Shown piece after piece: positions 36,891 through 44,859 of a stretch of DNA of 64,000 bases. A program made the position numbers and the translations under genes. Under the pieces are notes generated by a model. The model saw only the letters and a program-made list of their open reading frames with translations, searched no databases and had not been told where the DNA came from. How positions within the stretch are numbered: position 1 is the first letter of the stretch; every line of letters begins with the position of its first letter. The stretch comes from Ignavibacteria bacterium (GTDB lineage: Bacteria > Bacteroidota > Ignavibacteria > Kapaibacteriales > Kapaibacteriaceae), in NCBI GenBank assembly GCA_016707005.1, contig JADJIQ010000002.1, positions 558,001 through 622,000 on the forward strand, read 5' to 3'.

Positions 36891-36932
36891 GACGTCCTAC
36901 GATGTAGCGTTCTGCATCGATCTCAGATTGAT

Positions 36933-38231
36933 TCACTGCTTTCCTTCAAAAATCTGGGCGAATGCCTCGCCAAAGGCCGCTACATCAGCGAAGGACGAAT
37001 ACAACGGAGCGGGGGCCAAGCGAATCACGCTTGGGGTGCGCCAGTCTACGATCACACCGGCGGCGATGAGTGCATCAAAGACCTCACGACCGGAACGGTC
37101 GAAATGAATACTGAGCTGAGCGCCACGATTCTGTGGCGTAGAAGGCGTGATAATGCGGATCCAGTCCCGAGCCCCGATCACGTCGTTGATCACACGCTCT
37201 GCAAAGGCTGTCAAACGATCCCGCTTGGCTGAGATCCTGTCGAATCCTGCTTCAACAAACGTCTCGAGTGAGGCGCGAAGAGCCGCCATCTGAAGAACCT
37301 GGGCATTGGAGAGCTGCCATCCATCGGCGCCAAAGGTTGGCACGAATTGATGCTCCATCGTGAACCTGGTGGCTTCGTCGTTACCCCACCAGCCTGCAAG
37401 ACGCGGTAGGTCTGGCTGGTTGGCAAATCGTTCGTGGACAAAGAGTCCGCCAACTGCGCCCGGACCTGCATTGAGATATTTGTACGAGCACCAGACTGCA
37501 AAGTCCGCATCCCAGTCATGCAAGGAGAGCTCAACATTGCCTACCGCATGGGCAAGATCGAACCCAACCATGGCCCCGACCGAATGTGCCGCTGCGGCGA
37601 TTTCCTTCATTTCGAAACGTTGACCGGTAAAGAAGTGGACACCGCTGAAAAGGACAAGAGCCGTTGAAGACCCGTGTTCGTTGATGGCTCCGATGATCTG
37701 CTCAGTTGTGAGGGTATCCATGCCGGGTGCCGGCTGGACCTCAACCATGGCCTCCTCCGGTGTGAAACCATGCAGTCGGACCTGACTCTCTACGGCGTAG
37801 CGGTCCGATGGGAACTCATGTCCGGCCATGATGATTCGGTTCCGCGTCTCCGTTGGACGATAGAACGACGTCATCATCAGATGGAGGTTCGCCGTGAGAG
37901 TGTTCGCTGCAACTACCTCGTGGACCTTAGCACCAACAAGCTGTGCAAGGGGCTCAGCAAACCACCGATGATACGAGAACCACGGTCTGCGGGACTTGAA
38001 ATGTCCCTCCACCCCGAGATCTTGCCAATCGTCTAGCTCCTCGTTCACATACTGCCGGGCTTTTGCAGGCTGCAGCCCAAGAGAGTTGCCGCAGAAGTAT
38101 CGTACGTTGCTCCCCTGGTGTTGAGGGAAGAGAAATCGCGACCGAAAATGCGCCAGGTCATCCATCGAATCGAGTCGTTCTGCTTCTTTTTTCCATGAAT
38201 CAATGGTTTCTATGGTAACGTTCATGCTCAT
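36933..38231 (-). CDS. kynU: Kynureninase
   Basis: The 432-residue protein has YFCGNSLGLQP at the N-terminus, the region FDLAHAVGNVELSLHDWDADFAVWCSYKYLNAGPGAVGGLFVHERF with the PLP-binding Lys in SYKY, and LAGWWGN, all typical of kynureninase. It splits kynurenine to anthranilate plus alanine (or 3-hydroxykynurenine to 3-hydroxyanthranilate) in tryptophan breakdown or de novo NAD synthesis. No other kynurenine-pathway gene is in the window. Two in-frame ATGs (38231 and 38225) are possible starts. Confidence 0.93.
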   Translation of the reverse strand: MSMNVTIETIDSWKKEAERLDSMDDLAHFRSRFLFPQHQGSNVRYFCGNSLGLQPAKARQYVNEELDDWQDLGVEGHFKSRRPWFSYHRWFAEPLAQLVGAKVHEVVAANTLTANLHLMMTSFYRPTETRNRIIMAGHEFPSDRYAVESQVRLHGFTPEEAMVEVQPAPGMDTLTTEQIIGAINEHGSSTALVLFSGVHFFTGQRFEMKEIAAAAHSVGAMVGFDLAHAVGNVELSLHDWDADFAVWCSYKYLNAGPGAVGGLFVHERFANQPDLPRLAGWWGNDEATRFTMEHQFVPTFGADGWQLSNAQVLQMAALRASLETFVEAGFDRISAKRDRLTAFAERVINDVIGARDWIRIITPSTPQNRGAQLSIHFDRSGREVFDALIAAGVIVDWRTPSVIRLAPAPLYSSFADVAAFGEAFAQIFEGKQ

Positions 38232-38319
38232 CTCGTGTCGTTGCTGCCAGTGAAGTTGGTGAGCGTCTCTTCCGCTCAGAATGCTAATTTGCGTTTTCTT
38301 TTTCCAATTGGAGGACTAC

Positions 38320-38784
38320 ATGCATCGAACACACGTCTGGATCATCGCCATTCTGACGGTTGGTTCCCTCGTGTTGTCGAGCTGTAATGCCTTCAACTAC
38401 ATCGACCGTAAGCGTACAATGTCGATGGCCTGCAACACGCCTCAGCCGCTCTGGGTGAAGAACACCGCAGACGTGTTCGACCAAAACGGCTACACAGTCA
38501 TTGAAAAGAACGAGGAAGAGGGCGTGATTGTGGCCCAAGACTCCATAGACCAGGTTGAATACCGGTACACCATGCTTGTACGCACTTGGCGTGTCCAACA
38601 CATCAATGATTCGGTCTTTGTGGATGTGTATTCAGTCTCCACCCGCATGGACGGCAGCGATGTAACTATGACCTGGGACAAACGCTGGTCCGGCGAACAA
38701 GTAAAGTCATGGATGCGCCCCATCCTGACCAGCATTGAGACCGTTTGCGGACTGGGAAGTCCGGTGTTGCCGAGCGGGCGTTAA
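38320..38784 (+). CDS. Small lipoprotein of unknown function
   Basis: The ATG at 38320 has GGAGGA 5 nt upstream, one of the clearest Shine-Dalgarno sites in the window, and gives 154 residues. The signal peptide ends in a lipobox (SLVLSSC), so Cys at about position 22 is lipidated. The mature part has a mixed alpha/beta look with VFDQNGYTVIEKNEEEGVIVAQ. I do not recognise a family. It is divergent from kynU. Expression and membrane attachment are well supported; function is not. Confidence 0.78.
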   Translation: MHRTHVWIIAILTVGSLVLSSCNAFNYIDRKRTMSMACNTPQPLWVKNTADVFDQNGYTVIEKNEEEGVIVAQDSIDQVEYRYTMLVRTWRVQHINDSVFVDVYSVSTRMDGSDVTMTWDKRWSGEQVKSWMRPILTSIETVCGLGSPVLPSGR

Positions 38785-38786
38785 CC

Positions 38787-38826
38787 TGCTAATGTGCTAA
38801 TGTGCTAGTGTGCTAATGTGCTAGAG
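38787..38826. repeat. Five tandem 8-bp units TGCTAATG
   Basis: TGCTAATG, TGCTAATG, TGCTAGTG, TGCTAATG and TGCTAGAG follow each other without gaps. The last unit supplies the stop codon of the minus-strand AtuA-like gene. Confidence 0.85.
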
Positions 38827-39156
38827 GGAGAGGTCGATGGTGTCTGGGACGTCGATCTCCATCATAAGCATGGCAGAAGCCACTGTTTTGCCTTGGGCGT
38901 CGAGCTTGAGGGAAACTGTGCCGCCCCCTCCCAAGATGTTGTTGAGCACGAAATTGACAGCCCAGAGGTTGGGCATTTCGTAGCGCTCAACGGAGCCTAG
39001 GCAGACCCCTTTGAAGTACTCCTTGACGCGCTCTGTGGTCAAAACGTCGCGGATTATAGGATACCATTCCTCTTTGTAGGCAATAACACCGCAGTTTGCA
39101 GCGTCACCTTTGTCGCCGCTGCGGGCGTGCGCGATCTGGGCTAGAGTGATCTTCAT
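38821..39156 (-). CDS. AtuA-like C-terminal (ferredoxin-fold) domain protein
   Basis: The ATG at 39156 gives 111 residues starting MKITLAQIAHARSGDKGDAANCG, the conserved HARSGDKGD opening of the AtuA-like ferredoxin-fold domain. Near the middle lies YEMPNLWAVNFVLNNILGGGG. In many bacteria this domain is fused to the acyclic terpene utilisation AtuA (DUF1446) domain or encoded next to it; here it stands alone with no AtuA gene nearby. A TATTTTG-like box ends a few nt before the ATG. The biochemical role is not known. Confidence 0.8.
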   Translation of the reverse strand: MKITLAQIAHARSGDKGDAANCGVIAYKEEWYPIIRDVLTTERVKEYFKGVCLGSVERYEMPNLWAVNFVLNNILGGGGTVSLKLDAQGKTVASAMLMMEIDVPDTIDLSL

Positions 39157-39170
39157 CCCGCAAAATACGG

Positions 39171-39178
39171 TAACTTTG
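39171..39178 (+). promoter_or_regulatory. Putative -7 box of panD
   Basis: TAACTTTG matches TAnnTTTG and lies 43 nt before the panD ATG, in the short divergent gap with the AtuA-like gene. Confidence 0.45.
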
Positions 39179-39221
39179 TTGTCCACAAGGACAATCGGCA
39201 CCGCCACTGCCAGGAGACAGT

Positions 39222-39617
39222 ATGAATCGCGTCATGTTCAAGTCAAAGATCCACAGAGCCCGTATCACACAGGCCGACCTTTATTATGAAGGCAGCCTGA
39301 CGATCGACGAAGAGCTCATGGAAGCGGCAGACCTTATCGCCTACGAAAAAGTGTCGGTGGTGAATATCAACAACGGCGAACGGTTTGAGACCTATGTCAT
39401 CCCGGGCACGCGCGGAAGTCGCGACATCTGTCTTAACGGCGCCGCCGCTCGTAAGGGGCATGTGGACGATGAGATCATCATCATCAGCTATACTACCATG
39501 CCGGACGATGAAGCTCGAACCTATCAGCCTACCGTTGTGCTTGTAGACAAGAACAACGACCCGGTGTCTACCTCGTCCAGCGTTGAAGCCTACACCCACC
39601 TGCCACGGCACAATTAA
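39222..39617 (+). CDS. panD: Aspartate 1-decarboxylase precursor
   Basis: The 131-residue protein has the self-cleavage site YEGS (Gly-Ser, with the Ser becoming the pyruvoyl group) near residue 25 and the conserved [19 protein letters not shown] region. It makes beta-alanine from aspartate for pantothenate and CoA synthesis. AGGAGA precedes the ATG. It is followed 3 bp later by the nucleotidyltransferase gene; the cluster continues with methylmalonyl-CoA epimerase, forming an apparent plus-strand operon. Confidence 0.97.
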   Translation: MNRVMFKSKIHRARITQADLYYEGSLTIDEELMEAADLIAYEKVSVVNINNGERFETYVIPGTRGSRDICLNGAAARKGHVDDEIIIISYTTMPDDEARTYQPTVVLVDKNNDPVSTSSSVEAYTHLPRHN

Positions 39618-39620
39618 GGC

Positions 39621-40382
39621 ATGACCGGACATCGTGAACTCGCGGTTGCCATTCTCGCAGCCGGACAAGGCAAACGCATGGGCAACCCGGATCTGGCGAA
39701 GGTCTTGGCCCCATTGTTCGGCAAGCCCCTTCTTGGATATGTCCTCGAACAAGCGTCAGAACTGCACCCAACCCATGTTGTGGTCATCATTGGCCATCAA
39801 CGTGATGCCGTTCGCAGTTTTGTTGCCTCAGCTGCGCCTCACGCCACGTGTGTTGTTCAGGACCAACAACTGGGCACCGGCCACGCCGTGCAACAAACAG
39901 CACCAGTCCTCGAGAATACAGACACTGATGTGATCATCCTCAGCGGTGATGTGCCCCTTCTCACAAGTTCAACTCTACAAGAACTGGTTACCCGTCATCG
40001 GAGCATGCGAGCTGTAGCAACGGTGCTTACTGCCATTGTTCCGGATCCGACGGGATACGGACGTATCATTCGAGACAATAACGGCAGCTTACAAGCTATC
40101 GTTGAGCATAAGGATGCAACGCCGGAGCAACTAGCCGTCAACGAGATAAACTCAGGCGTCTATGTGGTGCATTCTACCGAGCTCTTCCGTGCGTTGACCA
40201 ACGTAACGAACTCCAACGCCCAAGGTGAGTTCTACCTCACAGATATCATCAGCATCCTTCAGCGCGAGAAACTTGTTGTTGAAGCCTGGTGTGCCCCTTC
40301 CTGGGAAGAGATTCACGGCATCAATACAGTAGCCGATCTTGAGCGAGCCGCCCAGCTCCTTGGGGAGAGGAGTATTGCATGA
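39621..40382 (+). CDS. GlmU-type sugar nucleotidyltransferase, stand-alone domain
   Basis: The 253-residue protein has the NTP-transferase opening AILAAGQGKRMGNPDLAKVL, then VVIIGHQRDAV and QLGTGHAVQQ, and DGRIIRD-type text (PTGYGRIIRDN), all like the uridylyltransferase half of GlmU. The left-handed beta-helix acetyltransferase half is absent, and the gene ends cleanly with an ATGA overlap with the next gene, so it is not a broken gene. It probably makes a UDP-sugar such as UDP-GlcNAc from the 1-phosphate; the exact substrate is not proven. Confidence 0.85.
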   Translation: MTGHRELAVAILAAGQGKRMGNPDLAKVLAPLFGKPLLGYVLEQASELHPTHVVVIIGHQRDAVRSFVASAAPHATCVVQDQQLGTGHAVQQTAPVLENTDTDVIILSGDVPLLTSSTLQELVTRHRSMRAVATVLTAIVPDPTGYGRIIRDNNGSLQAIVEHKDATPEQLAVNEINSGVYVVHSTELFRALTNVTNSNAQGEFYLTDIISILQREKLVVEAWCAPSWEEIHGINTVADLERAAQLLGERSIA

Positions 40383-40780
40383 TCAGCGCAGTAGATCATA
40401 TCGGAATTGCCGTCAAAGACCTCGAAGCAAGTATGGGGCTCTACAGAACCATATTTGGGGTGACGGAGTTTCATCGCGAGCAGGTTGTGGATCAGGGTGT
40501 AGATATCGCATCGTTTTCTCTGAATGGTGTCCGCATCGAACTCACCGCGCCACTCAATGATGAATCACCTATCGCTGGCTTCATTGCAAAACGCGGCGAA
40601 GGGATCCATCATATTGCCTTCCGCACAGACGCTATCAATGATGACCTGCAGCGGCTTGCAGCCAATGATGTACGGTTGATCAACACTGCGCCACAACTCG
40701 GCGCACACGATATGCTCATAGCCTTTCTACACCCGAAGTCCACAGGCGGTGTGCTCATGGAACTATGTTCGGAGAAATAA
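40379..40780 (+). CDS. mce: Methylmalonyl-CoA epimerase
   Basis: The 133-residue glyoxalase-fold protein starts VDHIGIAVKDLEASMGLY and has GEGIHHIAFRTD and LHPKSTGGVLMELC, typical of the epimerase that interconverts (R)- and (S)-methylmalonyl-CoA. Metal ligands are expected at the first His, the His in HHIAF and the final Glu. The ATG overlaps the previous stop by 4 bp. Methylmalonyl-CoA mutase is not in the window. Confidence 0.9.
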   Translation: MISAVDHIGIAVKDLEASMGLYRTIFGVTEFHREQVVDQGVDIASFSLNGVRIELTAPLNDESPIAGFIAKRGEGIHHIAFRTDAINDDLQRLAANDVRLINTAPQLGAHDMLIAFLHPKSTGGVLMELCSEK

Positions 40781-40782
40781 AA

Positions 40783-41403
40783 ATGTCGAGACTTACCCTC
40801 GTCCGTCACGGCGAGTCACAATGGAACCTTGAAAACCGCTTTACGGGATGGGTTGATGTTGATCTCTCACCAAAGGGTGAGCTTGAAGCCAAGGCCGCAG
40901 GTGCAATTCTCAAGAATATTCCCGTTGATGTGCTCTTTACGTCGGTTCTAACGCGCGCCATACGCACTGCAGACATTGCAATGGCTGAGGCCGGAATTAG
41001 CGGCGTACCGGTTCATCGCGACCAAGCACTCAATGAGCGTCATTATGGTGATTTGCAGGGATTGAACAAGGCAGAAACGGCAGACAAGTATGGCGCCGAC
41101 AAAGTACACGAATGGCGCAGGTCGTATGACATCCCCCCACCGAATGGCGAATCACTCAAGGATACACAAGCACGTGTAGCCCCCTACTACGAACAAGAGA
41201 TCGTTCCTCTCCTCAAGGCCGGCAAGAATGTCTTGGTTGTTGCTCATGGCAACTCACTTCGCGCATTGGTCATGTTCGTAGAACATCTTACACCCGAACA
41301 GATCCTCAAGACGGAGATCGCAACAGGCGTTCCCATCACCTATGAACTCGACAAGGACCTCAACGTTGTCAGCAAGAACATTCTCGATCCAAAGTCTGCT
41401 TAG
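40783..41403 (+). CDS. gpmA: 2,3-bisphosphoglycerate-dependent phosphoglycerate mutase
   Basis: The 206-residue protein has the phosphohistidine motif LTLVRHGESQWN at the start, ENRFTGWVDVDLSPKG, LNERHYGDLQGLNKAE and VVAHGNSLRALVM, which fit dPGM rather than a general histidine phosphatase. It interconverts 3- and 2-phosphoglycerate in glycolysis. It is about 20-40 residues shorter than E. coli GpmA, as in several FCB bacteria. Its start is 2 bp after the mce stop, and the next gene's ATG lies inside its 3' end. Confidence 0.92.
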   Translation: MSRLTLVRHGESQWNLENRFTGWVDVDLSPKGELEAKAAGAILKNIPVDVLFTSVLTRAIRTADIAMAEAGISGVPVHRDQALNERHYGDLQGLNKAETADKYGADKVHEWRRSYDIPPPNGESLKDTQARVAPYYEQEIVPLLKAGKNVLVVAHGNSLRALVMFVEHLTPEQILKTEIATGVPITYELDKDLNVVSKNILDPKSA

Positions 41404-43090
41404 GTTCATTGTAGCTGCGATCACGACGATCTCAGCTGCTACGTCCGTTACTGCGCAGCAACAGTCTCCGGTGATGCGTGCAATGAAGGCCGAGCTCGAC
41501 CGGACAATGTCGCAACTCAAGGGAAAGACCACTCCTCCCTATTTCCTCTCCTATTCCGTTACCGAGGTCACGTCCACGGTGATCACGGCAAACATGGGAG
41601 CTCTTGATCTGGACGTAACATCCAAGAACCGCATCCTCGACGTGGATCTTCGTGTTGGGTCGTACCAACTCGACAACACACGTAGCATCCGCGGAGTTGC
41701 CTTTGAGATGGGAAGGGGCACGCGTGGTGTAGAGATGCCCATGGGTGATGATGAGCGAGCATTACGAAGCGTGATCTGGTCTGCTACAGACAAGGCATAC
41801 CGTTCCGCTGCCGAACGCTACGGCAAGGTGCTGACGAATCTTCAGGTGAAGGTTCGCGAAGAGGACACATCTGCCGATCTCTCCCATGAGCGCGCTTATG
41901 TGTCTCTCAAACAGCCGGTGCCATTTGAATACGACACGGCAATGTGGCGCGACCGTGTTCGCTCACTCAGCGCCATGTGTGCCGGACAAGAACACATCCT
42001 CTCTGGTCGAGTTTCTTTTCAAACAGACCTGCTCGTTAAATACGTTGTGAACTCCGAAGGCACGATGATCCAGTCATCGGAGCCGATCGTAAAGATGTTT
42101 GTGATCGTGAAGGCAAAGGCCGACGATGGCATGAGCCTTCCAATGTATGAGAGCTACTCTGCCTATGCCGTGGACAGACTTCCGTCAAAGAAACAGATGG
42201 AAAAGGAAGTTCAACGTCTCATCGACATTGCTCGGGCGCTACGGACAGCCCCCTTACTCGAGACCTATACCGGACCAGCCATTCTTTCAGGGCGTGCCTC
42301 GGGTGTGTTCTTCCACGAGATCTTCGGACACCGTGTGGAAGGTCATCGCCAGAAGGATGTGAATTCGAGTCAGACGTTTAAGCCCTTCCTCAACAAGCAG
42401 ATCCTTCCGTCGTTCATCAACGTTGTGTTCGATCCAACCATAAAGTCACTACGGGGCAACGACATCGTTGGTGCCTTCGAGTACGATGATGACGGCATGC
42501 CGGGCAAACGTGTTGTTGCTGTTGATAGTGGGATCTTCCGCAGCTTCTTGATGTCGCGTGCTCCGATCGAGAACTTTCCTAGTTCGAACGGTCACGGCAG
42601 ACGTCAAGCCGGATTCAAGACCGTGTCGAGGCAATCAAATCTTATCGTAGAAGCTACCACAACAGTCCCGTATGATACACTTCGAGCAATGTTGCGTCGC
42701 GAGTGCACAAAACAGAACAAGGAATTCGGACTCCTCTTCGAAGACATTCAAGGGGGCTTCACGTTCACCGGACGTACAGTTCCGAATGCCTTCAACGTCC
42801 AGCCACTTGTTGTGTACAAGGTCTTTGCTGATGGCAGGCCCGATGAATTGGTGCGTGGTGTTGACCTGATCGGAACGCCCCTTACTACCTTCAATAACAT
42901 CGTTGCTGCAGCTGATGACCTTGGCATATTCAACGGGGTTTGCGGTGCAGAGTCGGGCGGAGTACCCGTAAGTGCAAGCTCGCCGAGCTTACTTGTGTCA
43001 ACGATCGAAGTTCAGAAGAAGCAGAAGTCTCAGGCGAAGCCGCCACTGCTAAGCGATCCGTCACTGACGTCGAAGGAGGGTCGCCCATGA
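41342..43090 (+). CDS. Exported TldD/PmbA-family metalloprotease with intact HExxxH
   Basis: The 582-residue protein carries the TldD motif HEIFGH at residues 325-330 (within ASGVFFHEIFGHRVEGHRQ), followed by the usual core and the Gly-rich C-terminal part. Unlike cytosolic E. coli TldD it has an N-terminal signal-like stretch (LLRFIVAAITTISAATSVTAQ), so it is probably exported. The ATG at 41342 overlaps gpmA by 62 bp; a TTG at 41366 is an alternative. It partners in tandem with the next gene. Confidence 0.87.
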   Translation: MNSTRTSTLSARTFSIQSLLRFIVAAITTISAATSVTAQQQSPVMRAMKAELDRTMSQLKGKTTPPYFLSYSVTEVTSTVITANMGALDLDVTSKNRILDVDLRVGSYQLDNTRSIRGVAFEMGRGTRGVEMPMGDDERALRSVIWSATDKAYRSAAERYGKVLTNLQVKVREEDTSADLSHERAYVSLKQPVPFEYDTAMWRDRVRSLSAMCAGQEHILSGRVSFQTDLLVKYVVNSEGTMIQSSEPIVKMFVIVKAKADDGMSLPMYESYSAYAVDRLPSKKQMEKEVQRLIDIARALRTAPLLETYTGPAILSGRASGVFFHEIFGHRVEGHRQKDVNSSQTFKPFLNKQILPSFINVVFDPTIKSLRGNDIVGAFEYDDDGMPGKRVVAVDSGIFRSFLMSRAPIENFPSSNGHGRRQAGFKTVSRQSNLIVEATTTVPYDTLRAMLRRECTKQNKEFGLLFEDIQGGFTFTGRTVPNAFNVQPLVVYKVFADGRPDELVRGVDLIGTPLTTFNNIVAAADDLGIFNGVCGAESGGVPVSASSPSLLVSTIEVQKKQKSQAKPPLLSDPSLTSKEGRP

Positions 43091-44853
43091 AAACGCACCT
43101 ACTGATAGCACTCTTCCTAACGGGCACAGTGTTCGCCACTTCGCAACGACTGGATGAATCAACGATCTTCTCTGCGATGGACACTGAGCTTCAACGCTCG
43201 ATCCGCGAGTTGAAGCTCGGCGATCTCGCTCGTCCGTATAACATCGAATATCTCTTACAGATCCGTCGCTCTGCAAGTGTCCACGCCGTGCTTGGCACTG
43301 TTGAGGACATCGACTCTGGGCTCACGGCTTCCCTGACTGTGCGTGTGCGCGTTGGCGGTGCGAAGTTCGATAACACGAACTTCTTCGATGTCTCACTCGG
43401 TTTTTTTGGTTCGAGTGATGACGAAGAGGGATTTAAAAACCGCAGGATCCCGTTCGAACTCACCGTTGATGGTCTGCGACGCGAGCTATGGCTTGCTACC
43501 GACGCTTGCTTTAAACAGGCCGTAGAGGTCTATGCGAAGAAGGAAGCAACGCTCAAGAATAGGACCCGTACGGATACAACGTGGGACTTTAGTCTCATGC
43601 CAGGCGAGACCATCCTCGAGACGAACATTCATCGAGTAGCGGCGGACGTACCCTCGATGATCTGGCTCACCGAGCGACTAAGCTCGATCTTCCGTTCCTA
43701 CCCATCCATCCAGAACTCACGTGTTGGTATGGAGATCGTGCCGAAGGAGACGTATTACCTCAACACCGAAGGTCGCAAACTTCATAAGTACGAATGTTTC
43801 ACCGGCGTTGAGATCGTTGCTACAACACAAGCATCGGATGGCATGCCTCTTGCTCAGACCTATGCAACGTATGGCATCCTTCCAACGGATCTTCCATCTG
43901 CCGACTCTCTTGAACGTGTTGTTCGCTTGGCAGCTGCGCGTCTCGATAAACAGACCACGGCTCCTACTATAGAAGCTTATTCCGGTCCTGTTGTCTTTGA
44001 AGGACAAGCTGCCGCCGGTGTGCTTGGCCAGTTCTTTGCTCCGAATCTCGTTGCACAACGTCAGCCCCTTTCTGAAGGGGGCTTCTCTACGAATGATCGC
44101 AACCTTGCCTTCCAGAACAAGATCGGTGCACGTGTACTTCCTGAATTCATGAGCGTCCAGGCTGTTCCATCGCGCGAGCGCGATAATGGCCGCATTGTTG
44201 CCGGACATTACGCTGTTGACGATGAGGGTATGCGCGCACTGGACGTCTCCCTTGTTGAAAAGGGCTATCTGCGTGCATTACTCTCATCGCGTGTGCCAAC
44301 CAAGCGCGTTAAGGCCAGCAACGGTCATCAGCGTGGCGGCGGGGCGATGCTCAGCGTACTCGATGTAACGTGTGCCGATGCAAAACGCAAGCTATCGTCG
44401 GCCGATCTCAAGAAGCGACTGCTCAAACTCGTTAAGGACCGTGAGTTGCCGTACGGCATCATTGTTCGCTCTACAATGGATCAGAACCTCCTCTTCACCG
44501 GCGTCTATCGTCAGCTAGGTTCAGATCTGCCGATCTCTCAAGGTGAGGGCAAGATCGGTCTGCTTGAAGCCTACCGTGTCTATCCGGACGGACGAGAGGA
44601 GCTCATCAGAGGTGTAGAAGGTGCAGGCATTTCTCCAGCATCCTTCAAGGACATCCTTGCCGTTTCGAAGACGACCACCGTGCACAACTTCCTCGCACCA
44701 AGCGTTGTTCCGTCCTTCATCACCGGCGGCTCCGCCTACGTGATCGCAACGATCATCACGCCTGACCTTCTTTTTGAAGATCTTGAGGTACGTCCACTTG
44801 ATGGCGATATGCCAAAGCCACCAGTGATGATCAACCCGATCGCGGGTGAATGA
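43087..44853 (+). CDS. Exported TldD/PmbA-like protein lacking the metal motif
   Basis: The ATG at 43087 overlaps the previous stop (ATGA) and gives 588 residues with a signal peptide (MKTHLLIALFLTGTVFA). It aligns with the upstream paralogue along its length (for example EAYSGPVVFEGQAAAGVLG against ETYTGPAILSGRASGVFFH), but the HExxxH site reads GQFFAP, so the zinc ligands are gone. This is like the TldE/PmbA half of the TldD/TldE pair, the non-catalytic partner. A heterodimer with the preceding protein is likely. No frameshift was seen. Confidence 0.85.
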   Translation: MKTHLLIALFLTGTVFATSQRLDESTIFSAMDTELQRSIRELKLGDLARPYNIEYLLQIRRSASVHAVLGTVEDIDSGLTASLTVRVRVGGAKFDNTNFFDVSLGFFGSSDDEEGFKNRRIPFELTVDGLRRELWLATDACFKQAVEVYAKKEATLKNRTRTDTTWDFSLMPGETILETNIHRVAADVPSMIWLTERLSSIFRSYPSIQNSRVGMEIVPKETYYLNTEGRKLHKYECFTGVEIVATTQASDGMPLAQTYATYGILPTDLPSADSLERVVRLAAARLDKQTTAPTIEAYSGPVVFEGQAAAGVLGQFFAPNLVAQRQPLSEGGFSTNDRNLAFQNKIGARVLPEFMSVQAVPSRERDNGRIVAGHYAVDDEGMRALDVSLVEKGYLRALLSSRVPTKRVKASNGHQRGGGAMLSVLDVTCADAKRKLSSADLKKRLLKLVKDRELPYGIIVRSTMDQNLLFTGVYRQLGSDLPISQGEGKIGLLEAYRVYPDGREELIRGVEGAGISPASFKDILAVSKTTTVHNFLAPSVVPSFITGGSAYVIATIITPDLLFEDLEVRPLDGDMPKPPVMINPIAGE

Positions 44854-44859
44854 CCAGCA

